This document shows positions 20,578 to 30,051 of a stretch of DNA of 64,000 nt, piece by piece. The stretch is from Bombyx mori (Eukaryota > Arthropoda > Insecta > Lepidoptera > Bombycidae): positions 3,472,001 to 3,536,000 of the forward strand of contig NC_085110.1 in the NCBI RefSeq assembly GCF_030269925.1, given 5' to 3'. Position 1 is the first letter of the stretch. Each line of letters opens with the position of its first letter. A program made the position numbers and the translations under genes. The notes under the pieces were generated by a model. It ran no database searches and was not told the DNA's origin. It saw only the letters and a list, made by a program, of their open reading frames with translations.

Positions 20578-21195
20578 ATGACTTCTAATATTAATATTGA
20601 TCGACTTACGGGTGATAACTATGACACCTGGAAGATTCACATGCGAGCTATTCTGAAGAAGAATGATTTGTGGGAATACGTATCAGGAAAAATACCGAAA
20701 CCAATACATTCAGATTCTAAATATTCTGAATGGAATAAAATGGACGGAAAAGCCGAATCGGACATATTGTTAGCTGTCAGCCCGAGCGAGTTAATTGCAC
20801 TGGATGGTTTAGACTCCTCTAAAGTAATATGGGACAAGTTAAAATCTATGTATGAGTCAAGCGGGCCAGCGCGAAAAGCGTCATTACTAAAGAGACTTGT
20901 ATTAAATCATATGCCAGAAGATGGAGACCTACGAAAACATATTTCTGATTTTTTCGACTGTGTTAAAAAGCTTAAAGAAATCGGATTAATAGTGATAGAT
21001 GAGTTGCTTGCTATTTTATTACTTTATAGTTTACCGGATTCGTTCTCAATGTTTCGAACAGCAATGGAATCGCGTGATGATTTACCATCAACTGATGTAC
21101 TGAAAGTGAAGATTATCGAGGATTATGAAGGTCGGAAGAGTAAGATAAGTAAAGATAGACCAGAGGGCTATGTTCGTCAAGCGTACCAATATTAA
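20578..21195 (+). CDS. gag: copia gag, N-terminal part
   Basis: 205 residues starting MTSNINIDRLTGDNYDTWKI, the usual opening of copia Gag (DUF4219/UBN2-type fold: GDNYDTWK, LWEYV, DAKAESDILLAVS-like, LDSSKVIWDKL). It forms the particle that packages element RNA. The last dozen residues (after SKDRPEG) run into a stop at 21193. The expected downstream sequence with the zinc knuckle is in the +1 frame, in the ORF that begins at 21170. A one-base indel near 21160-21175 explains this; a programmed shift is possible but less likely, because copia normally has a single gag-pol frame. Confidence 0.92.
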   Translation: MTSNINIDRLTGDNYDTWKIHMRAILKKNDLWEYVSGKIPKPIHSDSKYSEWNKMDGKAESDILLAVSPSELIALDGLDSSKVIWDKLKSMYESSGPARKASLLKRLVLNHMPEDGDLRKHISDFFDCVKKLKEIGLIVIDELLAILLLYSLPDSFSMFRTAMESRDDLPSTDVLKVKIIEDYEGRKSKISKDRPEGYVRQAYQY

Positions 21196-24100
21196 ATCAA
21201 ATTCCAACCCGAAGAAGAACTTCGAACAGCACACAAATAAAAACATTGAGTGCTATCGTTGCGGTCGTCTTGGGCATATGGCGAGAGAGTGCAGAACTAA
21301 AAACGTGAGTAAGCTTAAACAAAGCTCACATAAAGCAGAATGTAATAGTGATGATGAGCACAAGACAAATATGTTAGTAAGTACCACCAAAGAGGTGATG
21401 ATAGCCGAGCAGAGAGCTCCTGTATGGTGTATTGACAGTGGATGTACGGGACATATGTGTAACAACAAACAATTGATTAAAGATTTTACTCGAGATGATA
21501 CAGACTTGAATTTGGCTAATGGTAAAACTACAAAAATTAGCGGATCGGGAAAAGTCAGTATTATGGTAGACACAGGCAGCGAAAAGCGCCATGTTGATAT
21601 TAAAAAAGTGTTCTACGTGTCGGATCTACGAACTAATTTATTATCAGTTGCGAAGATGACAGATCACGGGTTTGAAGTTCGCTTCAATAAAAATTATGCA
21701 ATTGTCATAGATGACAATAATAAGGTTCATATGCGAGCGGATCGAGTTGGTAACTTATACCACGTCCGAATGAGCCAAGATGATGTCAATAATGTTGAAA
21801 TGGTGAAAAAACCTATAGATATGTGGCACGAGCGCCTCGGCCATCTTAACGAGCGTGATTTGAAGGCAATGGCAAAAAATGGCCTTGTCCATGGCATATC
21901 ATTGAAGGACAATGAAAAATTGTCAGAGTGTGAAATATGTATAAGTGAAAAACAGACATGCACGCCTTTTTCTAAAGGAAGCGAAGATCGTACAAGTGAA
22001 CTATTGGAGATCGTGCATACAGATGTGTGCGGACCAATGAGACAACAGTCTATGGGCGGTAAAGAGTATTTTGTCACGTTCATCGACGACAAATCAAGAT
22101 GGTGTGAAGTATACTTTATTGCTAATAAAAGCGACGTACTTCAAGTTTTCAAAGATTACAAGGCTTACGTGGAAAAATTGACAGGAAAGAAGATCAAAAA
22201 TCTGCAATCCGATAACGGTCGAGAATACATTAACAAAGACTTTGATGATTTTTTGAAGAAAGAAGGAATAAGACGGAGGTTGACGGCACCTTATACGCCT
22301 CAGCAGAACGGGATTTCGGAGAGAAAGAACAGGACATTGCTAGAGATGGCCCGTTGTATGATGCATCAGGCGGGAAGCCCTCCTGTTTTTTGGGCTGAAG
22401 CAATTAATACTGCTAATTACATAAGGAACCGGTGCCCAACTGCAGCTCTTGATGGTCAAATACCATTTACCCTGTGGACAGGAAAGAAACCTACCGTAAT
22501 CTACATGCGCGTGTTTGGATCGAAAGCGTATTATAAAAACAAAGGAACGCAGAAGGGAAAATTCGAATCAAGTTCTGAGCTTGGAATATTTATGGGCTAT
22601 GATACTGAGTCTAAAGCTTACAGAATACATGATCCTAAGACTAGAAGAATCGTCATTTCTCGCGTTGTGAAGTTTATGAACGAGACAGCATTCTGTCATG
22701 AGTATAAAGAAATACGAAATGACGAAGAAGAGAGTTTTGATGATTCGAAGATAGTCGTTGAATTGAAAGGACATGATCAGAAGAAGGAAGATCGAAAAAC
22801 AAACCCCATGAGAGGGAGAGGAAGACCAAGGATAGTTCGTACTGGCTTAGTGGGAAGACCGCGCAAAGAGTATAAACTAGCTACAAACAGTACAGAGAGT
22901 GAAACTGAATCGGAGTATGAAGTAGATAATGAAGAAACGACAGCTGGAATTGCGATTATTGAACCTAAAACATGGAAAGAAATAGAAAAGACTGATGACG
23001 AACCTGAATGGCGAAGGGCTTTAGAAGACGAGTATTTGGCACAATTAAAGAATGTTACATGGGAAATAGTCCCACGACCGAAAAATAGAAAAGTGATTGG
23101 TAGCAGATTTGTATTTCAAACAAAGAATACAGGGAAGAAAGTACGGCTTGTCGCAAAGGGATGTTCTCAAAGGCCAGGGGAGGATTTTTACGAAACCTCT
23201 TCTCCTGTTGTAAGGTCTTCATCTGTGAGACTCATAGCTGCAGTGTCAGCTGAGTTAGGATTAGAGATGCATCAAATGGATGTAGTAACAGCTTACTTGA
23301 ATGGTACTCTCGAAGAAGATGTATTCATGGAAATACCAGATAAACTATCAGATGTCTTAGAAAGTGTACTAGCAAACCAAAATATTGAATCAAAAAGAGA
23401 TGTTATAAGAGATAAGAATATACTTCATACAGCTAAACGCTGGAACGAAGCATTGAATGAGTGTGAGAATAATGTGTGTTTGTTAAAGAAGTCTTTGTAT
23501 GGTTTGCGTCAATCAGGATTACAGTGGCATAAAAAGTTAGTAGGAAGGTTGAAGAATATTGGTTTTGAAGCATTACCACAAGAACCTTGTGTGTTTGTTG
23601 CGCAAAGGGATGAAAAAATGATGTTAATTGCTATTTATGTAGATGACATTATCCTAGCTACTAATGATGAGGTGTGGTTGCATGATGTTAAGCGTCAGTT
23701 ATCTAATGCCTTTGAAATGAAGGATATGGGAAAAATCAGTACTTGTTTGGGTATCGAATTTTCACGTGATAAGGAGCATAGAGTGTATTTAAAGCAAGGT
23801 GCGTATATAGATAAAGTATTAGAGCGTTATGGTATGAGTGATTGTAAACCTATATCAACACCTATGGATGTGAACGTTAAACTAGAAAAACCCAACAGTG
23901 TAAACAATGATGTTATGAGTCAGTACCCTTACCAGAACCTTATAGGTGCCCTTATGTATTTGGCTGTATCTACCAGACCGGATATAGCTTATACTGTAAA
24001 TTATTTAAGCCAATTTAACACTAATTACGATGTACAGCATTGGAAGGCAGCTAAGCGAGTGTTGAGGTATTTGAAAGGTACATCAACTTTCGGCTTAATG

Positions 24101-24451
24101 TATGAGAGGACAGGTGTACCATTGTTTGGTGTAGTTGATGCAGACTGGGGTGCAAATACGATTGATCGAAGGTCATATTCCGGTTTTGCATTTATTTTAG
24201 CAGGTGCCCCAATTACCTGGGAAGCACGAAAACAGCGTACCGTTGCATTATCGAGCACAGAAGCCGAGTACTTGGCGCTTTCTGAAGCAACTAAGGAAGC
24301 TATGTATCTCAGAAATGTGGTAAACAATATTGGTGTAAAATGTGGTTGTGTGACATTATTTAATGACAACCAGGGTGCTATGAAGCTTGCACAGAGTAGA
24401 AGCTATCATTCTCGCACTAAGCATATTGATGTTAGACACCATTTTGTATGA
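21170..24451 (+). CDS. pol: copia pol: knuckle, protease, integrase, RT, RNase H
   Basis: 1093 residues; the first Met (21170) is merely the first in the frame and not a proven start. Gag-type zinc knuckle C28-C31-H36-C41. Aspartic protease with D89 in WCIDSGCTGHM. Integrase: zinc-binding WHERLGHLNERDL...CEICISEKQ at about 219-262, then the catalytic triad D285 (HTDVCGPM), D348 (SDNGREY) and E384 (NGISERKNR), spaced D-35-E as usual. RT: VFQTKNTGKKVRLVAKG, MDVVTAYLNG and YVDD with D825 and D826. RNase H: D990 in VDADWG and SSTEAEYLAL. It stops at a TGA (24449) inside the conserved RHHFV segment; the same frame is open for 43 more codons. Confidence 0.95.
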   Translation: MFVKRTNIKSNSNPKKNFEQHTNKNIECYRCGRLGHMARECRTKNVSKLKQSSHKAECNSDDEHKTNMLVSTTKEVMIAEQRAPVWCIDSGCTGHMCNNKQLIKDFTRDDTDLNLANGKTTKISGSGKVSIMVDTGSEKRHVDIKKVFYVSDLRTNLLSVAKMTDHGFEVRFNKNYAIVIDDNNKVHMRADRVGNLYHVRMSQDDVNNVEMVKKPIDMWHERLGHLNERDLKAMAKNGLVHGISLKDNEKLSECEICISEKQTCTPFSKGSEDRTSELLEIVHTDVCGPMRQQSMGGKEYFVTFIDDKSRWCEVYFIANKSDVLQVFKDYKAYVEKLTGKKIKNLQSDNGREYINKDFDDFLKKEGIRRRLTAPYTPQQNGISERKNRTLLEMARCMMHQAGSPPVFWAEAINTANYIRNRCPTAALDGQIPFTLWTGKKPTVIYMRVFGSKAYYKNKGTQKGKFESSSELGIFMGYDTESKAYRIHDPKTRRIVISRVVKFMNETAFCHEYKEIRNDEEESFDDSKIVVELKGHDQKKEDRKTNPMRGRGRPRIVRTGLVGRPRKEYKLATNSTESETESEYEVDNEETTAGIAIIEPKTWKEIEKTDDEPEWRRALEDEYLAQLKNVTWEIVPRPKNRKVIGSRFVFQTKNTGKKVRLVAKGCSQRPGEDFYETSSPVVRSSSVRLIAAVSAELGLEMHQMDVVTAYLNGTLEEDVFMEIPDKLSDVLESVLANQNIESKRDVIRDKNILHTAKRWNEALNECENNVCLLKKSLYGLRQSGLQWHKKLVGRLKNIGFEALPQEPCVFVAQRDEKMMLIAIYVDDIILATNDEVWLHDVKRQLSNAFEMKDMGKISTCLGIEFSRDKEHRVYLKQGAYIDKVLERYGMSDCKPISTPMDVNVKLEKPNSVNNDVMSQYPYQNLIGALMYLAVSTRPDIAYTVNYLSQFNTNYDVQHWKAAKRVLRYLKGTSTFGLMYERTGVPLFGVVDADWGANTIDRRSYSGFAFILAGAPITWEARKQRTVALSSTEAEYLALSEATKEAMYLRNVVNNIGVKCGCVTLFNDNQGAMKLAQSRSYHSRTKHIDVRHHFV

Positions 24452-24583
24452 GATATGTGTGAACAGAGTGTGATTGATTTAAAATACTTGAGTACAGACA
24501 AAATGCCTGCTGATATTTTGACCAAGGGCTTGTGTGGGACGAAGCATTATGAATGCATGAACAATTTAGGAATGATGGAATAA
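24452..24583 (+). pseudogene. severed C-terminal end of copia RNase H
   Basis: The frame of pol continues after the TGA and reads LKYLSTDKMPADILTKGL, the standard C-terminal motif of copia RNase H, before a TAA at 24581. The TGA is thus a nonsense change, probably C to T in an arginine codon. Without readthrough these 43 residues are lost. Confidence 0.9.
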
Positions 24584-24623
24584 TCATAATTGTCTGTGAT
24601 GTCTGTAGTTAAAAGCTCACGAC

Positions 24624-24635
24624 TTTGAGGGGAGG
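24624..24635 (+). other. polypurine tract of copia element
   Basis: TTTGAGGGGAGG lies directly before the 3' LTR, where plus-strand DNA synthesis is primed. Confidence 0.85.
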
Positions 24636-24777
24636 TGTTAATAAGGTAAAGTTCGATGAGCAAACTTATCTATGATTGTCTGTGCGAACTGATATATGTC
24701 AGAATATAATGTTAATTTGAAAAATTATAAAATACTATTGAAGTACTAAATTGTTTCTAATTATGCACGTCCTAACA
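24636..24777 (+). repeat. copia 3' LTR
   Basis: Same 142 bp as the 5' LTR with two differences. Followed by the TAAAA duplication. Confidence 0.96.
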
Positions 24778-24801
24778 TAAAACATATTACTTATTATTTT
24801 T

Positions 24802-25036
24802 TACTGGTGGTAGGACCTCTTGTGAGTCCACACGGGTTGGTACCACCACCCTACCTATTTCTGCCGTGAAGCAATAATGCGTTTCGGCTTAAAGAGTGGG
24901 GCGCTGTAACTATACTGAGACCTTAGAACTTATATCTCAAGGTGGGTGGCGCACTTACGTTGTAAATATCTATGGGCTCCAGTAACCACTTAGCACCAGG
25001 TGGGCTTGTCCATCCATCTAAACAATAAAAAAAAAA
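24802..25036 (+). mobile_element. Bm1 SINE, head missing
   Basis: Body from TACTGGTGGTAGGACCTC to ATCCATCTAAACAATAAAA. It has lost AGCCGTT and TGAGCTC segments. Confidence 0.88.
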
Positions 25037-25542
25037 TACCAAACTGCAGCTCGGTTAAGGTTCTAGAAGATTCTGCATCCGAACTCTAGAATGTTCTAGA
25101 TAACTAAAGCGAAATCCCTAAGAAACAGTTTTCATATCGCAATATTATTTGAATTCAATAAAATCCCACCCACCCATGGCTTAAATGAGCGATTCTCTAA
25201 AGCAGCTCTCGTCCAGTCTGTACAATTAAGTCTATGTATAAATTGTATGTATATACCACAGGAACATTATAAGCCGTAGTACATAGTTTAAAGTCAAACA
25301 CAATATTTACATTCCAGTTGCTTTCGGTCTTCAACTTACTCACTACATACTCACTGAACCCGGAAATGCTCAACGTGCCCACTTCCTAGAGATATCGGCA
25401 GAGTGAAGTGACACCTCTGATCATCAATCAGGAAGTTGCCGACGGGTGAAAATGATACCGCGAGCCCTATAAGAGCGACATCTATAGTCTGATTATTGGT
25501 TGAATTCCAATAATTATCTGTAATGTGATATTATTGGATATT
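25037..25542. other. no feature recognised
   Basis: AT-rich spacer between two SINEs. Confidence 0.4.
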
Positions 25543-25780
25543 ATTGGTAGGACCTCTTGTGAGTCCGCACGGGTAGGTACCAACACCCTGCCTATTTCTG
25601 CTGTGAGGTAGTTACACATTTCGATTTGAAGGGTGGGGCAGCCGTTGTAACTATACTGAGAACTTAGAACTTATATCTCAAGGTGGGTGGCGCATTTACG
25701 TGGTAGATGTCTATGGGCTCCAGTAACCACTTAATACCAGGTGGGCTGTGAGCTTGTCCACCCATCTAATTTATAAAAAA
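25543..25780 (+). mobile_element. Bm1 SINE, head missing
   Basis: Body from ATTGGTAGGACCTCTTGTG to CACCCATCTAATTTATAAAAAA, joined directly to the T-run of a family C element in the other orientation. Confidence 0.87.
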
Positions 25781-25902
25781 TTTTTTTTTTTTTTTTATTG
25801 CCTTTGTAGGCAGACGGGCATACGGCCCACCTGATGGTGAGTGGTTACCGTCGCCCATGGACTTCAGCAATGCCAGGGGCAGAGCCAAGCCGCTGCCTAC
25901 CG
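25781..25902 (-). repeat. family C LINE-like 3' end, tail to tail with Bm1
   Basis: T-run, TTGCCTTTGTAGGCAGACGG, CCTGATGGTGAGTGG, GCCGCTGCCTACCGC. The A-tails of the SINE and this element abut. Confidence 0.8.
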
Positions 25903-26410
25903 CTAAAAATTACTAACTAGTATACTATTTCTAGGTACCTCTAACAACTAATAATGATTCACTAACTGAAAGCACGGTTCCCGGCCGGCGGTGTCCACTT
26001 TCCGCCCCACCCACATGCTTCCCCCTCAAAGGCCCACGAGGGACAACATATAGGGATGTGCGCGTTCGAGTACTAAACATTTATTAATATTATGCTGTAA
26101 TGCTCCACCACGCCCAAAACCTCATCGAAAGAAAACAAAGGATAACCGTTTATGTCTAAAATGTCCAAGAAATAGGAAAGGCATCATTATTAGATTAAAT
26201 TCGAAAAAAAAAAGTGACCTAATCGATGGGCATAGACCATATAAATCTAATATTATAATATATTTTAGCCAGAGATTATTTTAGGTTTTATGTATTGGGT
26301 GCGGCAGAGTACTGTAATGAATCAAGTGACGATAAATGTGGTCAATTTTCATTAGTTGTTCAACTGTCTCTAGCCTCATCGAAATTCAATAAAGTAAAAG
26401 AGTAGCGTTC
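25903..26410. other. no feature recognised
   Basis: AT-rich with a short GC-rich patch at 25975-26045. Confidence 0.4.
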
Positions 26411-26745
26411 AGGTTCAATAGGGTCAGGAATGAAACCGTGCTTCAGCGCGTTCATATGTCCCGGAAAATGTTGCCTGCTATCAAAAAGCGCAAGATAGAG
26501 TATCTCGGCCACGTGCTCAGGAACGATCGATACATGCTGCTGCAGCTGATAATTATGGGCAAAGTGGACGGAAAGAGACGTGTTGGGCGAAGAAAAAAGT
26601 CATGGCTCCGGAATATCCGGGAGTGGACCGGTATTGCCTCCGTCGAACAGCTGTTCCGGCTGGCTGCTGACAGAAAGGAATACAGAAAGCTAACGGCCAA
26701 CCTTCAGAATTGAAGAGGCACTGGAAGAAGAAGAAGAAAAGAGTA
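26411..26745 (+). pseudogene. RTE-type LINE fragment, C-terminus of RT protein
   Basis: An open frame ending at 26713 reads KKRKIEYLGHVLRNDRY, GKVDGKRRVGRRKKSWLRN and WTGIASVEQLFRLAADR, the C-terminal region of endonuclease-RT proteins of RTE and related LINEs. It is followed by (GAAGAA)n repeats at 26724-26738, typical of a LINE 3' end. The endonuclease and catalytic RT parts are missing, so this is a dead 5'-truncated copy. Confidence 0.85.
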
Positions 26746-26999
26746 GCAGACAGGATCATTTGATTATTGAAGCTTGTACAATAGTAGTTATATCAAAGTA
26801 CGATACTATTAATATTGCGCTTAACACTACCTACGCAAGTGTTGGGTTCTGTAATAAAATATCGTGCATTCAGGCGTAATAATAGACTGATCACTGAGTA
26901 CCTTTACTATTATATTTTCTGTATACTTGTTTTATTTGATTAAATTTGTTAATCTTTGTTTTCTAAGTTTATCTGCAATGTTTTTAGGTTTACGTAATA

Positions 27000-27100
27000 A
27001 ATAGTAGTAGTAAGTTTTGTGATTCCGCGCGGGAAGGTACCGCCATCTCGACTATTTCTTGCGGGAAGTCGGTATCCGTGAGTTTCACCTCATGCATCAA
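27000..27100 (+). repeat. decayed Bm1 piece
   Basis: It keeps GTGATTCCGCGCGGGAAGGTACC and CTATTTCTTGCGGGAAG. Confidence 0.5.
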
Positions 27101-27317
27101 GATGGGTAGTAATAACGTCGCGCTATTTATAGGCAGCAACCACAATAAAATGTGGGTCGTCAATTTGTTTGAATACCTATACAATAAAAAATGGGAAACA
27201 AAATTCAAAAGCTCAACAGTTGCGTTCACGCCGACATCATTTCTCGCTTTAAATACCAAATAGATTGTGAAAGCGTTTGTCTTACTAGTGTAAAAAATAA
27301 TCTCGAATTATAATATA

Positions 27318-27551
27318 CTAGCGACCCGCCCTCGCTTCACTTCGGAAACTGTAATTTATTATTGATTTCTCTACTATTTAATGGATGTTATTGTACATAT
27401 AAACCTTCCTCTTCAATCACTATTATTAAAAATTAATCTATTAAAAAAAACCGCATCAAAATCCGTTGTGTAGTTTTAAAGATTTAACCATACATAAGGA
27501 CAGACAGATATAGGGACAGAGAAAGCGACTTTGTTTTATACTATGTAGTGA
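27318..27551 (-). mobile_element. short non-autonomous Helitron
   Basis: On the minus strand it begins TCACTACATAGTATAAAAC after A and ends GGGCGGGTCGCTAG before T. It is a small moth-type Helitron with a 3' GC-rich end (GAAGCGAGGGCGGGTCG). No coding region. Confidence 0.82.
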
Positions 27552-28273
27552 TTATAAGATGTAAAACGTACAAAAACACATAAAAGTTTTAATTAAGTAC
27601 TTATTAAACTCAAAAAGAAACCGCAAAGGATCCCTAATTATACTTCTCGTAACGAAAGCGACACTCTGGATTAGAAGGGTACCACAAAAAAAGATTCCAC
27701 ACGTCAAAATCGCACTTAAAACAATATAATATTAAGCAACAAAGCGAAAAGTTCATGCGTAATTTAACTTTATCCAAACAAGCCATCCGCGTTCTTTCGA
27801 AAAGCCTAAAATGAATTATGAAAATTAGTTTAAAATTTCTTTTTTTTTACCCTCCCGTCGGGAAAAGGATTGTTCTCGCGGGGACGGAATCCGTTTTTTG
27901 GGTACTTTCGTAAGTATTGTTGTAATCCGACCCCTTGTAAATGCACCTCATTTGTTTGTCACCCCGAATGTTTTTGTCGAGTCTTTTAATTTATCGTGTT
28001 AATCTCGCTCGGTGATGTATATATTGCGACCTTCTGAATCTGCTGAGAAATTCTTTTAGATGTTATTCTTTGTTGAGTGTTTTTTGTGAGTTATACAATG
28101 CTTAACGTATCCATTCATTACAAATAAATGAGGTGGTATTTAGACAGAGTGATATGCACGAATGCTTTGTGACATAAATAAGCAGTGTGACGGTAAAAAT
28201 AGAGTTAAATGTGGAAAATGGGACGTAAAAGATTTGGGAAAAGATTAAATCGGTATTCTCCTCCATTAATAGT
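27552..28273. other. no feature recognised
   Basis: AT-rich; a small GC-rich palindromic patch near 27850-27895 (CCCGTCGGGAAAAGG). Confidence 0.4.
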
Positions 28274-28561
28274 TTCCTCAAAACACGTCATTTTGGATCC
28301 TCCCGATCCAATAGTGGTGCTTTTAGGTACCTCAAGCACCGGTCATCGTTAGATTAACCCAAAGACACAGCCCACTGAGTTTCTCGCCGAATCTTCTCAG
28401 TGGGTCGCGTTTCCGATCAGGTGGTAGATTCTACGAAGCACTGCTCTTGCTAGGGTTCGTGTTAACAACATGGTCAGGTTTGAGACCCGTGTGCTCACCT
28501 ACTAGTTAAGCTTACGCTGATTTGGTATCTCTAGACCATCAGCTTAGGTAGAAAAAAAAAA
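28274..28561 (+). mobile_element. 5'-truncated LINE family B copy
   Basis: It starts in the ORF2 C-terminus (TTGGATCCTCCCGATCCAAT, then GTACCTCAAGCACCGG), with an internal deletion of the Arg-rich codons, followed by the 3' module and A-run. Confidence 0.85.
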
Positions 28562-29050
28562 GATACGGCTGATTAATCGCAAAACCCATTTCAAAAGTTC
28601 GAATATCGGCTGTAGTATTATGATATCGACGAAAACAGCGCCTAGGGACCAGTATCACGTCATTTAACGTCGCGTTGGGCCCTCGTTACTTAGGGACCAG
28701 TGCTTTTCAGTTTAGGGACCATCAATATTGGGTGCCGAAACTTGACGGGTGTAGGTGCTTGGAAAATTGGTATTCCTTCAATTTAACTCAAGTGTCGGAA
28801 TTGGGTGTTCGATAATAAAATACACGGAATGCGACGTGAGTAACAACGTTTATTTATTCATTGCATTAATGGAATAGTTTATAGCTCATTTGGTGGTTAA
28901 TGAAACCCACAGATCATAGAAACACAGGAGATATGGCAAGGAGGCGTGGCGCTTGCGAACGCATCTGGCCTCAAAGCGGCTTGATGCCAGTTTCGGTCAT
29001 TAGTCGAATGTCAACTTGCGACGTCTTCATTGCTTACGATTTTTAACAAA
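28562..29050. other. 5' flank of the THAP transposase gene
   Basis: AGGGACCA occurs three times (28644-28725). A decayed Bm1-like patch lies near 28850-28930. 28930-29050 is probably the 5' untranslated region. I could not find an inverted repeat matching the downstream flank. Confidence 0.35.
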
Positions 29051-29130
29051 ATGCCGCGTTGTTCAGTGATTGTTTGCAAAAATAACAGCTGTATTGTGAA
29101 TTACAAGAAAGATAGCATCTCATTTCACAC
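29051..29130 (+). CDS. THAP transposase exon 1
   Basis: MPRCSVIVCKNNSC... ending SISFH plus two bases of the next codon. The Met-Pro-x-Cys start and two Cys of a C2CH THAP finger are here. The donor GTAAGT follows at 29131. In P elements this finger binds DNA inside the transposon ends. Confidence 0.88.
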
Positions 29131-29673
29131 GTAAGTACTACAATATTATAGTTTATCATATTGAAATTACAGAATTCATTAAAAAATTTAGAAAAGCGAT
29201 GATAGATCCCTTTTCATTAGGAACTAAAACCATTGCTTGCTTAGTACAAATGAATCGATGAATCGGCTGCTCTAATAGCGCAATGGATAATTTTTTTACT
29301 GATACTCTCACTCACACGATAGTTTCGTGAAGCGGCCGCTGTCGGCTTTTGTGTGTTAGGGTTGTCTGTTATTGTATTGTCTGTATTGTCGATATTTTAT
29401 ACGATCCTATTTAGTACGAATGATTATTTAAGATACAATTAATTATTTAAAAACCCAATTTGTTTCTATTTCTTGATTACTTCACCTAACTTTTATTGAA
29501 TCAATAGCTAATGGCAATATAGGTAAATAGTAACTTCAGAAACTGAGCATTAAATAACTGATAAAACGTAAAATAAGTGTAGATAATGTGTTGGTTTTTA
29601 ATATATTGTGGTATTCATGCATCATTCATATAATGATCATCATTTATACCATGCTTTTATTTTAAAACTTTAG

Positions 29674-29932
29674 CTATCCGAAAGATCCAAAGATAAAAGA
29701 AATGTGGATAAATGCGACAGGAAGGGGTCCAAGCTGGTTCCCAACAAAAAATCACACCATATGCTCGTCCCACTTTGAGCCAAAGTGCTTTCAACCATTG
29801 AAGAAAGTTCGTCGGCTCTTCGAATGGTCGGTCCCAACATTGAAGTTGCGTATGGTATTGATGAATTATATGGAACCTTCCACATCCAAAGTGTGCTTTT
29901 ATTCTGAATTGGATAAAAAGGATCCTAATTTG
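29674..29932 (+). CDS. THAP transposase exon 2
   Basis: The acceptor TTTAG precedes it. It completes the split Thr codon and reads YPKDPKIKEMWINATGR, then HTICSSHFEPKCFQ with the Cys and His of the finger, then RRLFEWSVPTLK, close to the THAP AVPT signature. It ends in phase 0 at the donor GTAAGT (29933). The frame is open across both junctions, which supports this splicing. Confidence 0.88.
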
Positions 29933-30051
29933 GTAAGTTAAACTATTTTACAACATCAAAAACTTGTTTCTTTTTTTTAATATAAATATAAAACAAAGTA
30001 AGTTTTTTATATGAGAAATTATATAAATGCGGAATGTTTTCTTAATTACAG

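Larger units (their letters stand above)
20311..24777 (+). mobile_element. copia-type LTR retrotransposon
   Basis: 4.47-kb element bounded by two 142-bp LTRs and the 5-bp duplication TAAAA (20306-20310, 24778-24782). It carries a half-tRNA primer site, gag, pol in the order protease-integrase-RT-RNase H (the copia order), and a purine tract. The LTRs differ at 2 of 142 positions by my reading, so the insertion is fairly recent. Two lesions affect coding: gag and pol are in different frames at their overlap, and pol stops 43 codons early. Confidence 0.96.
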
